This document shows positions 16,529-26,700 of a stretch of DNA of 37,842 nt, piece after piece. Each line of letters begins with the position of its first letter. The first letter of the stretch is position 1. Made by a program: the position numbers and the translations under genes. The DNA is from Pseudomonas sp. LS-2. Its GTDB lineage: Bacteria; Pseudomonadota; Gammaproteobacteria; Pseudomonadales; Pseudomonadaceae. The DNA lies in NCBI RefSeq assembly GCF_003605735.1, contig NZ_QXTJ01000026.1, positions 77,965 to 115,806 on the forward strand. Direction: 5' to 3'. The notes beneath the pieces are model-generated. The model worked only from the letters and a program-made list of their open reading frames with translations. It did not search any database and was not told the origin of the DNA.

Positions 16529-18280
16529 ATGGCGAGCAGAGAAGACATTCGTTGGTTCAAAGAGCAATTTCAAGACGAGATTGCGCAAACTGTCGCAGGA
16601 ACACCCCTGACGGTGGATCACATCGCCGCCTTGGCGTGTCAGGAGACCGGCAGCATCTGGCCTTTCCTGCGAAAAGCCGACCTTGCGCTGCCACAGATCA
16701 TGGCGCTGTGCGTTGGCGACACGCTTGATGATACAGCTGGTCGAAATGCATTCCCTCGCAACAAGGCAGCGCTTTTGGCCAGCGAGCAAGGAGAGACTAT
16801 GTTCACCATGGCACACCAGGCCTTGGTGGACATGGCCAAGTTCGTTCCCGGTTACGAAAAGGTCGCAAAGGACGCCAACAAGTTTTGCCATGGCTATGGC
16901 GTGTTCCAGTTAGACCTGCAGTTTTTCAAGACGGAGCCGGGGTTCTTCCTCAGTCGCGAATGGGCTACTTTCAGTGGCTCGCTGGCTCGGGCCATGGGGG
17001 AACTCAAAGCGGCGTTGCATGAACTTGACCTTTTCCATCGCCAGAGTCCGCTGACCGACCTGGAATTCACCCATGTGGGCATCGTTTACAACACCGGGGG
17101 TTTCAACCCCTCCAAGGGGCTGAAACAGGGACACAAAAGCGATGGACGATTCTACGGCGAGAACTTGGTTGACTTCGTCCGTCTGTGCAAGACGGTAGCT
17201 ACCGATAAATCGAGCGCAGCCCTTCCAGCGCCGGCGCCTGATCAGGCCATCATTGCTCTGCCCACACCCGTCACGTTGGAAGGGACGCCGATGCGAGTGC
17301 AGACCCGCGAAGGCATGCTACGAGTGCGGAGCGGTCCTTTGATCAGCGAGCCTGCACAAGCAAATGTCATCGCCAATCTCCCCGACGGTCACCCGGTTCG
17401 CGCCTTGAGCAAAGCCGCGAAGAATGGTTTTTTGGAAATCGAGACCAGTCTGTCCGGCGCATTCATTCAGGGGTTTTCGTTCAGGAAGTTCCTGGTGGCA
17501 GCTCCCGAGGATTCCCCCATCGAAGCCATGGCACCCGCTCACCAGAGTTCTCTAACGCAAACCCTCAGCCCCCCTATCGCTGGCCTACCCGGAACCTCCA
17601 ATATCCCGGCAGTCTTCATGCCACGTAAAAACGGTGTAATGACCCGCAGGATCAATCCCGCCAATGCACACACGCTCAACGAGGCCAGCCAACCCGGCAG
17701 AACAGGCGCTACCGCGGCAGAGTTACGGGACTCGATTGCGCAGATCATCCTCTGGCTCGCCGTCGACGATCCCGACCATCTACGCTACCGGCCACATGAC
17801 GGACTGACGTTTTGCAACATCTACGCCCACGACTTCTGTTACCTCGCCGGTGCCTATCTGCCGCGTTGCTGGTGGAGCACGCCTGCCCTGTTGAAACTGG
17901 CGAGCGGCCAACAAGTCCAGCCCCTTATCGGAGACACCATCAGAGAGATGCGCGCCAATGACATTTTCAGGTGGTTGCGCGACCTTGGGCTGGGGTTCGG
18001 ATGGCGCCAGACCGGCACGGTGAACAAGCTTCAGCAGGAGGTCAATCAAGGGGCCGTCGGCATCATCGTCGCCAGACGCAAGGAAGACGGAAAATCCGGA
18101 CACATCGTGCTTGTGGTACCGGAGACCTTGGACAATACCGCTCGGCGCAACAGCGTGGGCGACGTTATTGCACCGCTGCAAAGTCAGGCGGGCGCGAGGA
18201 ATTTTCAGTATGGCCGCGGTAACGCCGACTGGTGGAATGCCGAGCAATTTGCGGAGTTCGCTTTCTGGATCCATGCTTAG
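16529..18280 (+). CDS. Three-domain peptidoglycan hydrolase-like protein (lysozyme-like, SH3, papain-like)
   Basis: A 583-residue protein not tied to a named family. Residues 25-220 resemble a lytic transglycosylase/lysozyme fold: putative catalytic Glu39 in CQETG, HGYGVFQLD at 121-129 and YNTGGFNPSKGL at 187-198. Residues 253-323 resemble a bacterial SH3 domain (LRVRSGP). Residues 395-583 resemble an NlpC/P60 or CHAP-type peptidase, with candidate Cys429 (TFCNIYAHDFC) and His525 (KSGHIVLVV). No signal peptide or membrane segment is present, so delivery would need another route, for example as a secretion-system effector (inference). GAGG precedes ATG 16529; the frame is open further upstream. 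It lies between mexT and the patatin gene. Confidence 0.65.
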   Translation: MASREDIRWFKEQFQDEIAQTVAGTPLTVDHIAALACQETGSIWPFLRKADLALPQIMALCVGDTLDDTAGRNAFPRNKAALLASEQGETMFTMAHQALVDMAKFVPGYEKVAKDANKFCHGYGVFQLDLQFFKTEPGFFLSREWATFSGSLARAMGELKAALHELDLFHRQSPLTDLEFTHVGIVYNTGGFNPSKGLKQGHKSDGRFYGENLVDFVRLCKTVATDKSSAALPAPAPDQAIIALPTPVTLEGTPMRVQTREGMLRVRSGPLISEPAQANVIANLPDGHPVRALSKAAKNGFLEIETSLSGAFIQGFSFRKFLVAAPEDSPIEAMAPAHQSSLTQTLSPPIAGLPGTSNIPAVFMPRKNGVMTRRINPANAHTLNEASQPGRTGATAAELRDSIAQIILWLAVDDPDHLRYRPHDGLTFCNIYAHDFCYLAGAYLPRCWWSTPALLKLASGQQVQPLIGDTIREMRANDIFRWLRDLGLGFGWRQTGTVNKLQQEVNQGAVGIIVARRKEDGKSGHIVLVVPETLDNTARRNSVGDVIAPLQSQAGARNFQYGRGNADWWNAEQFAEFAFWIHA

Positions 18281-18431
18281 CCCACGGATAGCTCAGTTAC
18301 GTCCTCTCCACCAGGTTACAACGCTGATTACCAGCGCAGCACGTTCAGGTCGCGAATGCTGCAAGGATGCCAAGTCGCGGTCTGGAGGCTGAATCTCTCC
18401 GAACCTTTCATCAGGATAAGGAGAGCAGGCA

Positions 18432-21400
18432 ATGGCTGAAGATCATTCAGACGAGCAGGCGAAGGTGGCTGCCGGACAGGCAAAAGCGCGCCCTAACGAT
18501 TCGAACGACCTGATTCGACAACGCCGAAACAAACTCAGAATGGATGGCGCATCGGTCGCTGGGCAATTAAAGGAAGATGGCGTCAGTGACGTCTGGGGTC
18601 TGGCCCTTTCCGGAGGAGGGATCCGCAGCGCAACCTTCTGCCTGGGCCTGCTGCGCGGCCTCGCGAAGCAGAAGTTGCTCAGTCGGTTCGACGTATTGTC
18701 GACGGTCTCCGGCGGCGGCTATGTTGGCAGTATGCTCGGGCGACTTTATGATCGTGAGCTTTCCGGCGTAGCAAAGCCTACGGGGCTAGATGGGGTTGCC
18801 GCAGCCGACCGGGTGGAAGCCGCGATGGCCGACGCCGAAAGTACATGGTTCGGCTGGTGGTTGCGAGCAAACGGACGCTACCTGGCTCCGGCAGGACTTG
18901 TGGACCGGTTATTCGCCGCTGCCATCTACCTGCGCAGCCTCCTGGCGTTGCATTTCGAATTTGGCCTTCTGGCGGTTCTGGCAGGAAGCCTACTGGCTGC
19001 CCTTGATCTTGGCGTGTGGCAACTTATCGCAAACACAGGCTATGCCGCTGACCCTGCGACGCTCTTCCATGGCTTGTTACTCCTCAAACCCTGGCTGCCA
19101 ACAGCCTGGCTTTTGCTTGCCGTCGTTTTACCTATCGCACTGCATCTTGGGTTCACTTATTGGGATACCCAATGGGTCACCAAACGATTCGGTTGGTATT
19201 GCGTGGGAAAAGCAGCATTGGGTGCAGTATTGATGGCTGCTGCCCTGCAAGTCGGACAACTCATGCCGCCATCCCCGCCCTTGCAAGATACCGTTGCGTT
19301 CGTCAATGTTCTGCCGGCAATTGCAGCCGCAGTCACTGTTCTTCTAGCCACGTCCGCGCTTCACGCTTCCCTCACTTGGTGCCGAGTGGAACCTAGAGGT
19401 TCCAGGGAGGCTGGTGACCATGAACGCCAGCAAGATGCCCTTGCCGAGATGCGCAATGGGCTGACGTTCTGGCTGATGGTGTGCCTGGGCATTACGCTGC
19501 TCCTTCTCGCACTGGGCGTCGCTGAGCGTCTTGCCTGGCTTCTGGCATTCGAAACGCGCGTTTTTGAAACACTGGACCTGGGCATACTGTTGGCTGTCAT
19601 TTCCGGCGCTGCCCAAGCCCTGATGATAAGTCTTCGGACCACCAAAGGACGGGAACAGAAGCCTGCCGGGGCCACCAGTCTCATCGTGCCCCACCTTCTT
19701 CAACTGGTCGGTTATCTGCTCACCGCTGCGCTGCTCGTATGTTGGGTGTCGCTGGTATTGAAAGTGACATTCGCGCCTGTGTTTCCACACCTCATGTTAT
19801 CCGGTGGTAAGCCACCCGAGGTGGTCGAGCCGGAATTCGTATCGGGCTGGCTGGCGTTGCTATGAATCTTTGTCCCCCCAGCCCTTTATGTCACCGCAAC
19901 CGGTTCAAACCTGGGTTTCCTGAACCTGTCTTCCTTGCATACGTTTTACAAGGCCCGACTGGTGCGCAGTTATCTCGGGGCCACCAACAACCTGCGCTTC
20001 AGCGGTCGCGGAGCGATCTCGGCTCTTGAACCGATTGACGCATATGAGCTGACCACGAGCAACGTCCGCAACGTTGGCAAAGTGACTCCAGAGGACGACG
20101 TATCGCTGGCAGACTACGGCCCGCATCTGGCCGGAGGGCCCGTTCACATCATCAACACCTGCGTCAACCAGACAGCTGATCCCAAGGGCAGGTTGTTCAA
20201 CCGGGATCGTAAGGGTCTGCTCTTCAGTGTGCGGGCTGGTGGCGACTCACGACTGAGCCTGGAAGGCTGGCGGGGAGAGTTCAGGGGAATTCGCCGGCTC
20301 AGTCTGGGCGCGTGGTTGGCAATTTCCGGGGCCGCGGCCGCCCCGGGACTGGGTGCCCGCACGCAAAGCGGGCTCGCAGCCTTACTCACCTTCGCGGGGG
20401 TGCGACTGGGGTACTGGCTCTCGCCAGCTGAACGCAGGGGCACGCCTGTCGCAGGCAGCTCATTCATGGGGCGAGCACTCAAAGGCATGGTGAACAAGTC
20501 GAGTGCGTTGCTTCAGGAACTGTCCGCAAAATTCAGCGCCGGTCCCGAAGATAACTGGTACGTGAGCGACGGTGGGCATTTCGAGAACACAGGCGTTTAC
20601 GCACTGTTGCTTGAGCGGGCCAGCGTGATCGTGCTCGCCGACTGTGGAGCGGACCCAGGTTACTCGTTCGAGGATGTTGAGAACCTGGTACGCAAAGCAC
20701 GCATCGATCTGGACATTGTCATCACGTTCCGTCAGCCCCGGGACCCCTCGTCGCTGGCATCAACAATCTCTCCAGCCATAAAGAACGCCTGGTCCAGCAG
20801 CGCCAGGTACTTCGGCACACTGCAGAATCTGGCTGACGACGAAAACGAAACCTGCCTGGCGCTCGCCACGGTCGAATACCCCGGCAAGGGTTCTTCAGGA
20901 CCTGCAATTCTCATTCTGGTTAAACCCAACACGTTCAGGTCGGTTTCGATAGACGTGGCGAACTACAAGCGTCAGAACCCTAAATTTCCTCAGGAACCTA
21001 CCGGCGACCAGTTCTTTAGCGAAAACCAATGGGAATCCTATTTTTCGTTAGGAACGGACTTGGGACGTTGTCTTTCCGCCGCTCTGATCATTCAGCTCCA
21101 AGAGCACCTGGAGGTCATGTTCGACGTGGGCTCCGACATGACGTCCTCATTGCCCGAGGCTTCTGGTAAAGCGACTCCCGACCCGCTTGCGGTTGGCGGG
21201 GCGTCCAGGAGTGTCTGGGGACGGCAGGTCGGAGCCGTTGGCGCGACTCTGGGTGCAGGCGCAGCCTTGTCGTTGGCCGTGGCTGCATGGCAGTCACTTG
21301 AGGGGCACCGGGCCGTGCAGAGCTCACGGGTCGCGGGGGAGCGCGCAGCCATGTCGGAAATCGCTCAACTGTGGGAACAACTGCCGCCCCCTGAAGACAC

Positions 21401-22205
21401 CGTTAACTCAGCCGGCCCCGCAAATCGGCTGGCCGCGGCACTGCTACGCGCCGGGGATGCCTATTGCGTCAAGGGCGAGGCGAGTTGGCTCATACACTCC
21501 GACTTTGGGCTGCGCATGATCGCGGACACTGTTGTTTCGTGCGAAGCGCTCAAGCAAGGTATGGGGTCGGCGTGCCAAGTGATAGTGGAGGCCCGGTCTG
21601 GGCTCCCTGCATTGGCCTCAGGATCTTGCCTGGTCAAGGATTCTCCGATTTCAGCCGTTTACTGGGGCTATGACTACAGTGAGTTCGGGGCCTGGAACAC
21701 GATGCACCCCTGCTCGACGAGGCGTGATCAACTCGTAGGACAAAAGCAAGTGAAAGGGGCTCGTACGCCTGGAGACTTGGCGGATATTCAAGAGGGCTGC
21801 GCCGGTAGGTCCGTTGCCTCCTCCAAGGGCGGCGCTGGAGAGATGGCGAATCCAGCCTGCAAGGGCAAGACGATCTACATGCAGATCTACGGCCCGGATA
21901 AGCGTGACAAAGTTCGGGGATTCAGATCCTGGTGGCGCGACGATTTGAGGGCCAGCGTTCCACCGATCGAGGACGTTGTCGCAACAGCTTTTCGCGCTGC
22001 CCGCCCCGCTCCCGCTCAAGTATCCAACACCACCGTGCGATACCACGACGAAGGCGGGCGCGAATGCGCAAAAGCCATCCAGGCCGGGATAAGGGTCAGA
22101 AAACCGGATGCAGCCTGGCGGATAGAACCGCTTTCTCCTGCTCAGAAAGGCGTAAAAGGCGTGATCGAGGTCTGGTTCAGCAATGACGACCCGGCGCTGA
22201 AGTAG
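18432..22205 (+). pseudogene. Large membrane patatin-like phospholipase interrupted by an in-frame TGA
   Basis: One reading frame of about 1,258 codons, broken by TGA at 19863-19865; both halves are in the same phase. The first half (477 residues, AAGGAG before its ATG) has oxyanion motif SGGGIRS (60-66), nucleophile Ser93 in STVSGGGYVGS, then seven or more membrane helices. The second half carries on the family sequence at once (IFVPPALYVTATGSNLGFLN) and holds the catalytic Asp in SDGGHFENTG (codon at 20568-20570), then a Cys-containing C-terminal region. Neither half alone has the Ser-Asp dyad. A single base change from TGG (Trp) would explain the stop. A second product could start from TTG 19935, but no ribosome site is evident there. 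Sequencing error or readthrough is possible. Confidence 0.8.
19863..19865 (+). other. In-frame TGA splitting the patatin gene
   Basis: The stop falls in the last membrane segment (GWLALL, stop, IFVPPALYV). Translation resumes in the same frame without any shift, and the residues on both sides form one continuous hydrophobic helix. This points to a substitution, most simply Trp TGG to TGA, rather than an indel. Confidence 0.85.
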
Positions 22206-22541
22206 CTGGATCGGACACATGCACAGAGGAGGATGCAAGATGGGAAAAGGCCGCCCCATAATAATGGATTTACAGTCGACGACAAGTTTGGCTTGCAATC
22301 ACTACAAAGCCTTGCCGGGCATTTTCGCAACGCGTTTCATTGCGCAAGAAAGGCCGCGGACAGGCAAGAGACTCAACCAACACGTCCCAAAACACCTCAT
22401 CAAGCAGCCACTCCCCGTCCCAGAGCCTTCGCCAAGGTAAATATCATTCCCACTGATATTTACCTTCGGCTTATTCGATTCGTGCAATAAAACCCCCGGG
22501 AACAGAATCCGCCCATCTCAATAACATCGGCGGATTTTCCC
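22206..22541. promoter_or_regulatory. Region upstream of mexE
   Basis: This 336-bp stretch has no credible gene. It must carry the mexEF-oprN promoter. Its main feature is the strong palindrome at 22434-22466 (separate entry). An AT-rich segment with CAATAAAA follows at about 22484-22493, and CGGA precedes the mexE start. The first 220 bp show nothing recognisable. Confidence 0.5.
22434..22466. promoter_or_regulatory. Perfect 13-bp palindrome, candidate MexT operator
   Basis: AAGGTAAATATCA (22434-22446) and TGATATTTACCTT (22454-22466) form a perfect inverted repeat around TTCCCAC; GCC/GGC extends the stem with a one-base bulge. Within it, ATCA-TTCCC-ACTGAT-ATTT-ACCTT (22443-22466) agrees at 11 of 15 defined positions with the MexT box I recall. 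It has no T-run, so it is not a terminator. It lies 75 bp before mexE. Confidence 0.5.
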
Positions 22542-23786
22542 ATGGTTCAGTCACTTACTCCTTTGCGCTATCCCCTTGCCGCTTTGGCACTGGTCGTGAT
22601 CAGTGCTTGCGGGAAAGGCCCGGAGACTGCTGCTCAAGCGCCGGCTGCGGCCAAGGTCAATGTGGCCAAGGTGCTTGAGCAGCCTGTCAATGAATGGGAT
22701 GAAGTCACCGCGCGTCTGGAAGCGCCGGAAACCGTGCAGGTTCGTCCTCGGGTCTCCGGGCAGATCGACTCCGTGGCATTTACCGACGGCGCGCTGGTGA
22801 AGAAAGGCGATCTATTGTTCCAGATCGACCCGCGGCCGTTCGAAGCCGAAGTGCATCGTCTCGAAGCACAACTGCAACAGGCCAAGGCAGCGTCGGTTCG
22901 CAGCAACAATGAAGCCCAGCGTGGCGAGCGTCTGCGCACCAATAACGCGATCTCGGCGGAACTGGCTGACTCGCGGACCACCACCGCGCAGGAGTCCAAA
23001 GCCGCCGTCGCGGCCATCCAGGCTCAGCTTGATCTGGCTCGCCTGAACCTGAGCTTTACCCGGGTTACCGCGCCGATCACCGGTCGCGTCAGCCGTGCGG
23101 AAATCACGTCGGGTAACATCGTCACCGCCGATCAGACGATCCTCACCAGCCTGGTGTCCACCGACAAGGTATACGCCTACTTCGACGCCGACGAGCGCGT
23201 GTTCCTCAAGTACAACCAACTGGCCCGCGATGGCAAACGTGGCGCGACCACGCCGGTGTACATGGGCCTGTCCAACGAAGCCGAGAACCCGCATCAGGGT
23301 CAGATGAACTTCGTCGACAACCAGGTCAATCCGCGCACCGGCACCATCCGTGGTCGCGCAGTGTTCGACAACAGCAACGGCGAATACACCCCGGGTCTGT
23401 ACGCCCGCCTGAAACTGGTCGGCAGCGGTACCTACTCGGCCATGCTGATCAAGGACGAAGCAGTGGGCACCGATCTGGGCAAGAAATTCGTGCTGGTGGT
23501 CGACAAGGACAACAAGGCGGTTTACCGCAGCGTTGACCTGGGTCCCAAGCTCGAAGGCCTGCGCATCGTACGCAGCGGTCTGGCCAAGGACGACCGCATC
23601 GTCGTCAGCGGTCTGCAGCGTGTACGTCCGGGCTCACCGATCGACCCGCAGGACACCCAGATGGCCAGCGCCGACACCCTCGCCGCTCTGCAACAACAAC
23701 GCCAAGCACTCGAAGCCAGCAACCAGCCTCAGGCCCAGAAGAAACTGGATGCCAAGGTTGCCGCTGCCGCTACGCCACGCGGTTAA
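22542..23786 (+). CDS. mexE: MexE, periplasmic adaptor lipoprotein of the MexEF-OprN pump
   Basis: A 414-residue RND membrane-fusion protein. It has a lipoprotein signal with lipobox VISAC (Cys23), barrel-sandwich/lipoyl halves (VQVRPRVSGQIDSVAF and LSFTRVTAPITGRVSRAEI), an alpha-hairpin at about 95-150, and beta-barrel and membrane-proximal domains after 200. The sequence NEWDEVTARLEAPETVQVRPRV closely follows MexE rather than MexA or MexC. It joins the inner-membrane pump MexF to OprN. It is the first gene of the operon, with mexF 12 bp downstream. It would be controlled by MexT. Confidence 0.94.
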   Translation: MVQSLTPLRYPLAALALVVISACGKGPETAAQAPAAAKVNVAKVLEQPVNEWDEVTARLEAPETVQVRPRVSGQIDSVAFTDGALVKKGDLLFQIDPRPFEAEVHRLEAQLQQAKAASVRSNNEAQRGERLRTNNAISAELADSRTTTAQESKAAVAAIQAQLDLARLNLSFTRVTAPITGRVSRAEITSGNIVTADQTILTSLVSTDKVYAYFDADERVFLKYNQLARDGKRGATTPVYMGLSNEAENPHQGQMNFVDNQVNPRTGTIRGRAVFDNSNGEYTPGLYARLKLVGSGTYSAMLIKDEAVGTDLGKKFVLVVDKDNKAVYRSVDLGPKLEGLRIVRSGLAKDDRIVVSGLQRVRPGSPIDPQDTQMASADTLAALQQQRQALEASNQPQAQKKLDAKVAAAATPRG

Positions 23787-23798
23787 GGGACACACTCG

Positions 23799-26700
23799 AT
23801 GAATTTTTCAAAATTCTTTATCACGCGACCGATCTTCGCGGCGGTGCTATCGCTGCTGATCCTGATCGCCGGTGCCATTTCGTTGTTCCAGCTACCGATC
23901 AGCGAATACCCCGAAGTCGTGCCGCCGACCGTGGTCGTGCGCGCCAACTTCCCCGGCGCCAACCCCAAGGTCATCGGCGAAACCGTGGCCGCGCCACTGG
24001 AACAGGCGATCACCGGCGTCGAGAACATGCTGTACATGTCCTCCCAGGCCACCGCTGACGGCAAACTCACCCTGACCATCACCTTCGCGCTGGGGACCAA
24101 TCTGGACACCGCGCAGGTGCAGGTACAGAACCGGGTAACCCGGACCGAGCCGAAGCTGCCGGAAGAAGTGACCCGCATCGGTATCACCGTGGACAAGGCC
24201 TCCCCCGACCTGACCATGGTGGTCCACCTGACCTCGCCGGATCAGCGTTACGACATGCTGTACCTGTCCAACTATGCAGTGCTGAACATCAAGGATGAGC
24301 TGGCTCGTCTGAACGGTGTCGGCGACGTGCAGCTGTTCGGTATGGGCGACTATTCGCTGCGTGTCTGGCTCGACCCGAACAAGACTGCTTCGCGCAACCT
24401 GACCGCCACTGATGTGGTCAACGCGATTCGCGAGCAGAACCGTCAGGTTGCAGCCGGTCAGCTGGGGGCACCACCCTCGCCGAGCGCCACCAGTTTCCAG
24501 ATGTCGATCAACACCCAGGGCCGTCTGGTCACTGAGGAAGAGTTCGAGAACATCATCGTTCGTGCTGGCGAAAACGGCGAGATCACCCGCGTGAAGGACA
24601 TCGCCCGGGTCGAACTGGGTTCCAGTCAATACGCCCTGCGTTCGTTGCTGAACAATCAGCCGGCGGTCGCCATCCCGATCTTCCAGCGTCCTGGTTCCAA
24701 TGCCATCGACATTTCCAACGAAGTGCGCGGCGAGATGGAATTGCTGAAGAAGAACTTCCCTGAAGGCATGGACTACAGCATCGTCTATGACCCGACCATC
24801 TTCGTGCGCGGCTCCATCGAGGCGGTGGTTCACACCCTGTTCGAAGCGCTGATTCTGGTCGTGCTCGTGGTGATTCTGTTCCTGCAGACCTGGCGCGCCT
24901 CGATCATCCCGCTGGCCGCTGTGCCGGTGTCGCTGATCGGTACGTTCGCCGTCATGCACCTGTTTGGCTTCTCCCTCAACGCGCTGTCACTGTTCGGCCT
25001 GGTTCTGGCCATTGGTATCGTCGTGGACGACGCCATCGTGGTCGTGGAAAACGTTGAGCGCAACATCGAGCTCGGCCATCAGCCGATGGAAGCCACACAG
25101 ATCGCCATGCGCGAAGTGACCGGCCCGATCATCGCGACAGCGCTGGTGCTGTGTGCCGTGTTCGTCCCGGCGGCGTTCATCTCCGGGCTTACGGGACAGT
25201 TCTATAAACAGTTCGCGCTGACCATCGCCATCTCGACAGTGATCTCGGCCTTCAACTCCCTGACCCTGTCGCCAGCACTGGCTGCCGTACTGCTCAAGGC
25301 GCACGACGCACCCAAAGACCGCTTCTCGCGCCTGCTCGACAAACTGCTGGGCGGCTGGCTGTTCCGTCCGTTCAACCGCCTCTTCGTCAAGGCCAGTAAT
25401 GGCTATGTCGGCGCGGTGGGTCGAGTGATCCGCGTCAGTGGCGTCGCGCTGCTGGTGTACGCCGGCCTGATCGTCATGACCTGGCTGGGTTTCTCGTCCA
25501 CCCCGACGGGCTTCGTGCCGCAGCAGGACAAGCAGTACCTGGTGGCCTTCGCTCAGCTGCCGGACGCCGCGAGCCTGGATCGTACCGAAGACGTGATCAA
25601 GCGCATGTCGGACATCGCCCTCAAGCAACCGGGCGTTGAAAGTGCGGTGGCATTCCCGGGCCTGTCGATCAACGGATTCACCAACAGCCCCAACTCCGGC
25701 ATCGTGTTCGTGACGCTCAAACCGTTCGACGAGCGCAAGGCGGCCAGCGAGTCGGCCGGTGCTATCGCCGGGGCGCTGAATGGCAAGTACGCGTCGATCC
25801 AGGAAGCCTACATGGCAATCTTCCCTCCGCCGCCGGTACAGGGCCTGGGTACCATCGGTGGTTTCCGTCTGCAGATCGAAGACCGTGGCAACCTGGGTTA
25901 TGACGAGCTCTATAAAGAGACGATGAACATCATTGCCAAGAGCCACAACGTTCCAGAACTGGCAGCACTGTTCACCAGCTACACGGTCAACGTGCCTCAG
26001 GTCGATGCGGCCATCGATCGCGAGAAAGCCAAGACCCACGGCGTGGCCATCAGCGACATCTTCGACACTCTTCAGGTGTACCTGGGTTCGCTGTACGCCA
26101 ACGACTTCAACCGTTTCGGTCGCACCTATCAGGTCAACGTTCAGGCTGAACAGAAGTTCCGTCAGGACGCCGAGCAGATCGGTCAGCTGAAAGTGCGCAA
26201 CAACCTGGGCGAAATGATCCCGCTGGCGACACTGCTGCACGTCACCAACACTTCGGGCCCGGATCGCGTGATGCACTACAACGGCTTCATCACTGCGGAA
26301 ATCAACGGTGCTGCGGGTCCAGGCTTCAGCTCGGGCCAGGCGGAAGCGGCCATGAACAAGCTGCTCAAAGAGGAACTGCCTAACGGCATGACCTACGAGT
26401 GGACTGACCTGACCTATCAACAGATCCTGTCGGGCAACACTGCGCTGCTGGTCTTCCCGCTCTGCGTACTGCTGGCGTTCCTGGTACTGGCCGCGCTGTA
26501 CGAAAGCTGGAGCCTGCCGCTGGCGGTCATCCTGATCGTACCGATGACCCTGCTGTCGGCCATCGCCGGTGTGATCATCGCCGGTAGTGACAACAACATC
26601 TTCACCCAGATCGGCCTGATCGTACTGGTGGGCCTGGCCTGTAAGAACGCCATCCTCATCGTCGAGTTCGCCAAGGATGAGCAAGAGAAAGGCAAGACCC

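Noticed and set aside
22434..22466. TtgR/PmeR-type TetR operator before the efflux operon
   Set aside because: The half-sites face the opposite way (GTAAAT...ATTTAC instead of ATTTAC...GTAA), and the pump is MexEF, not the MexAB/Ttg type.
16411..22541. Insertion sequence or prophage carrying the two cargo genes
   Set aside because: No transposase, integrase, structural phage gene or terminal repeats could be found in or around the interval.
23892..24959. 355-codon open frame antisense to mexF
   Set aside because: Low-complexity His/Asp/Gly-rich translation with no ribosome site or family motif; a shadow of mexF.
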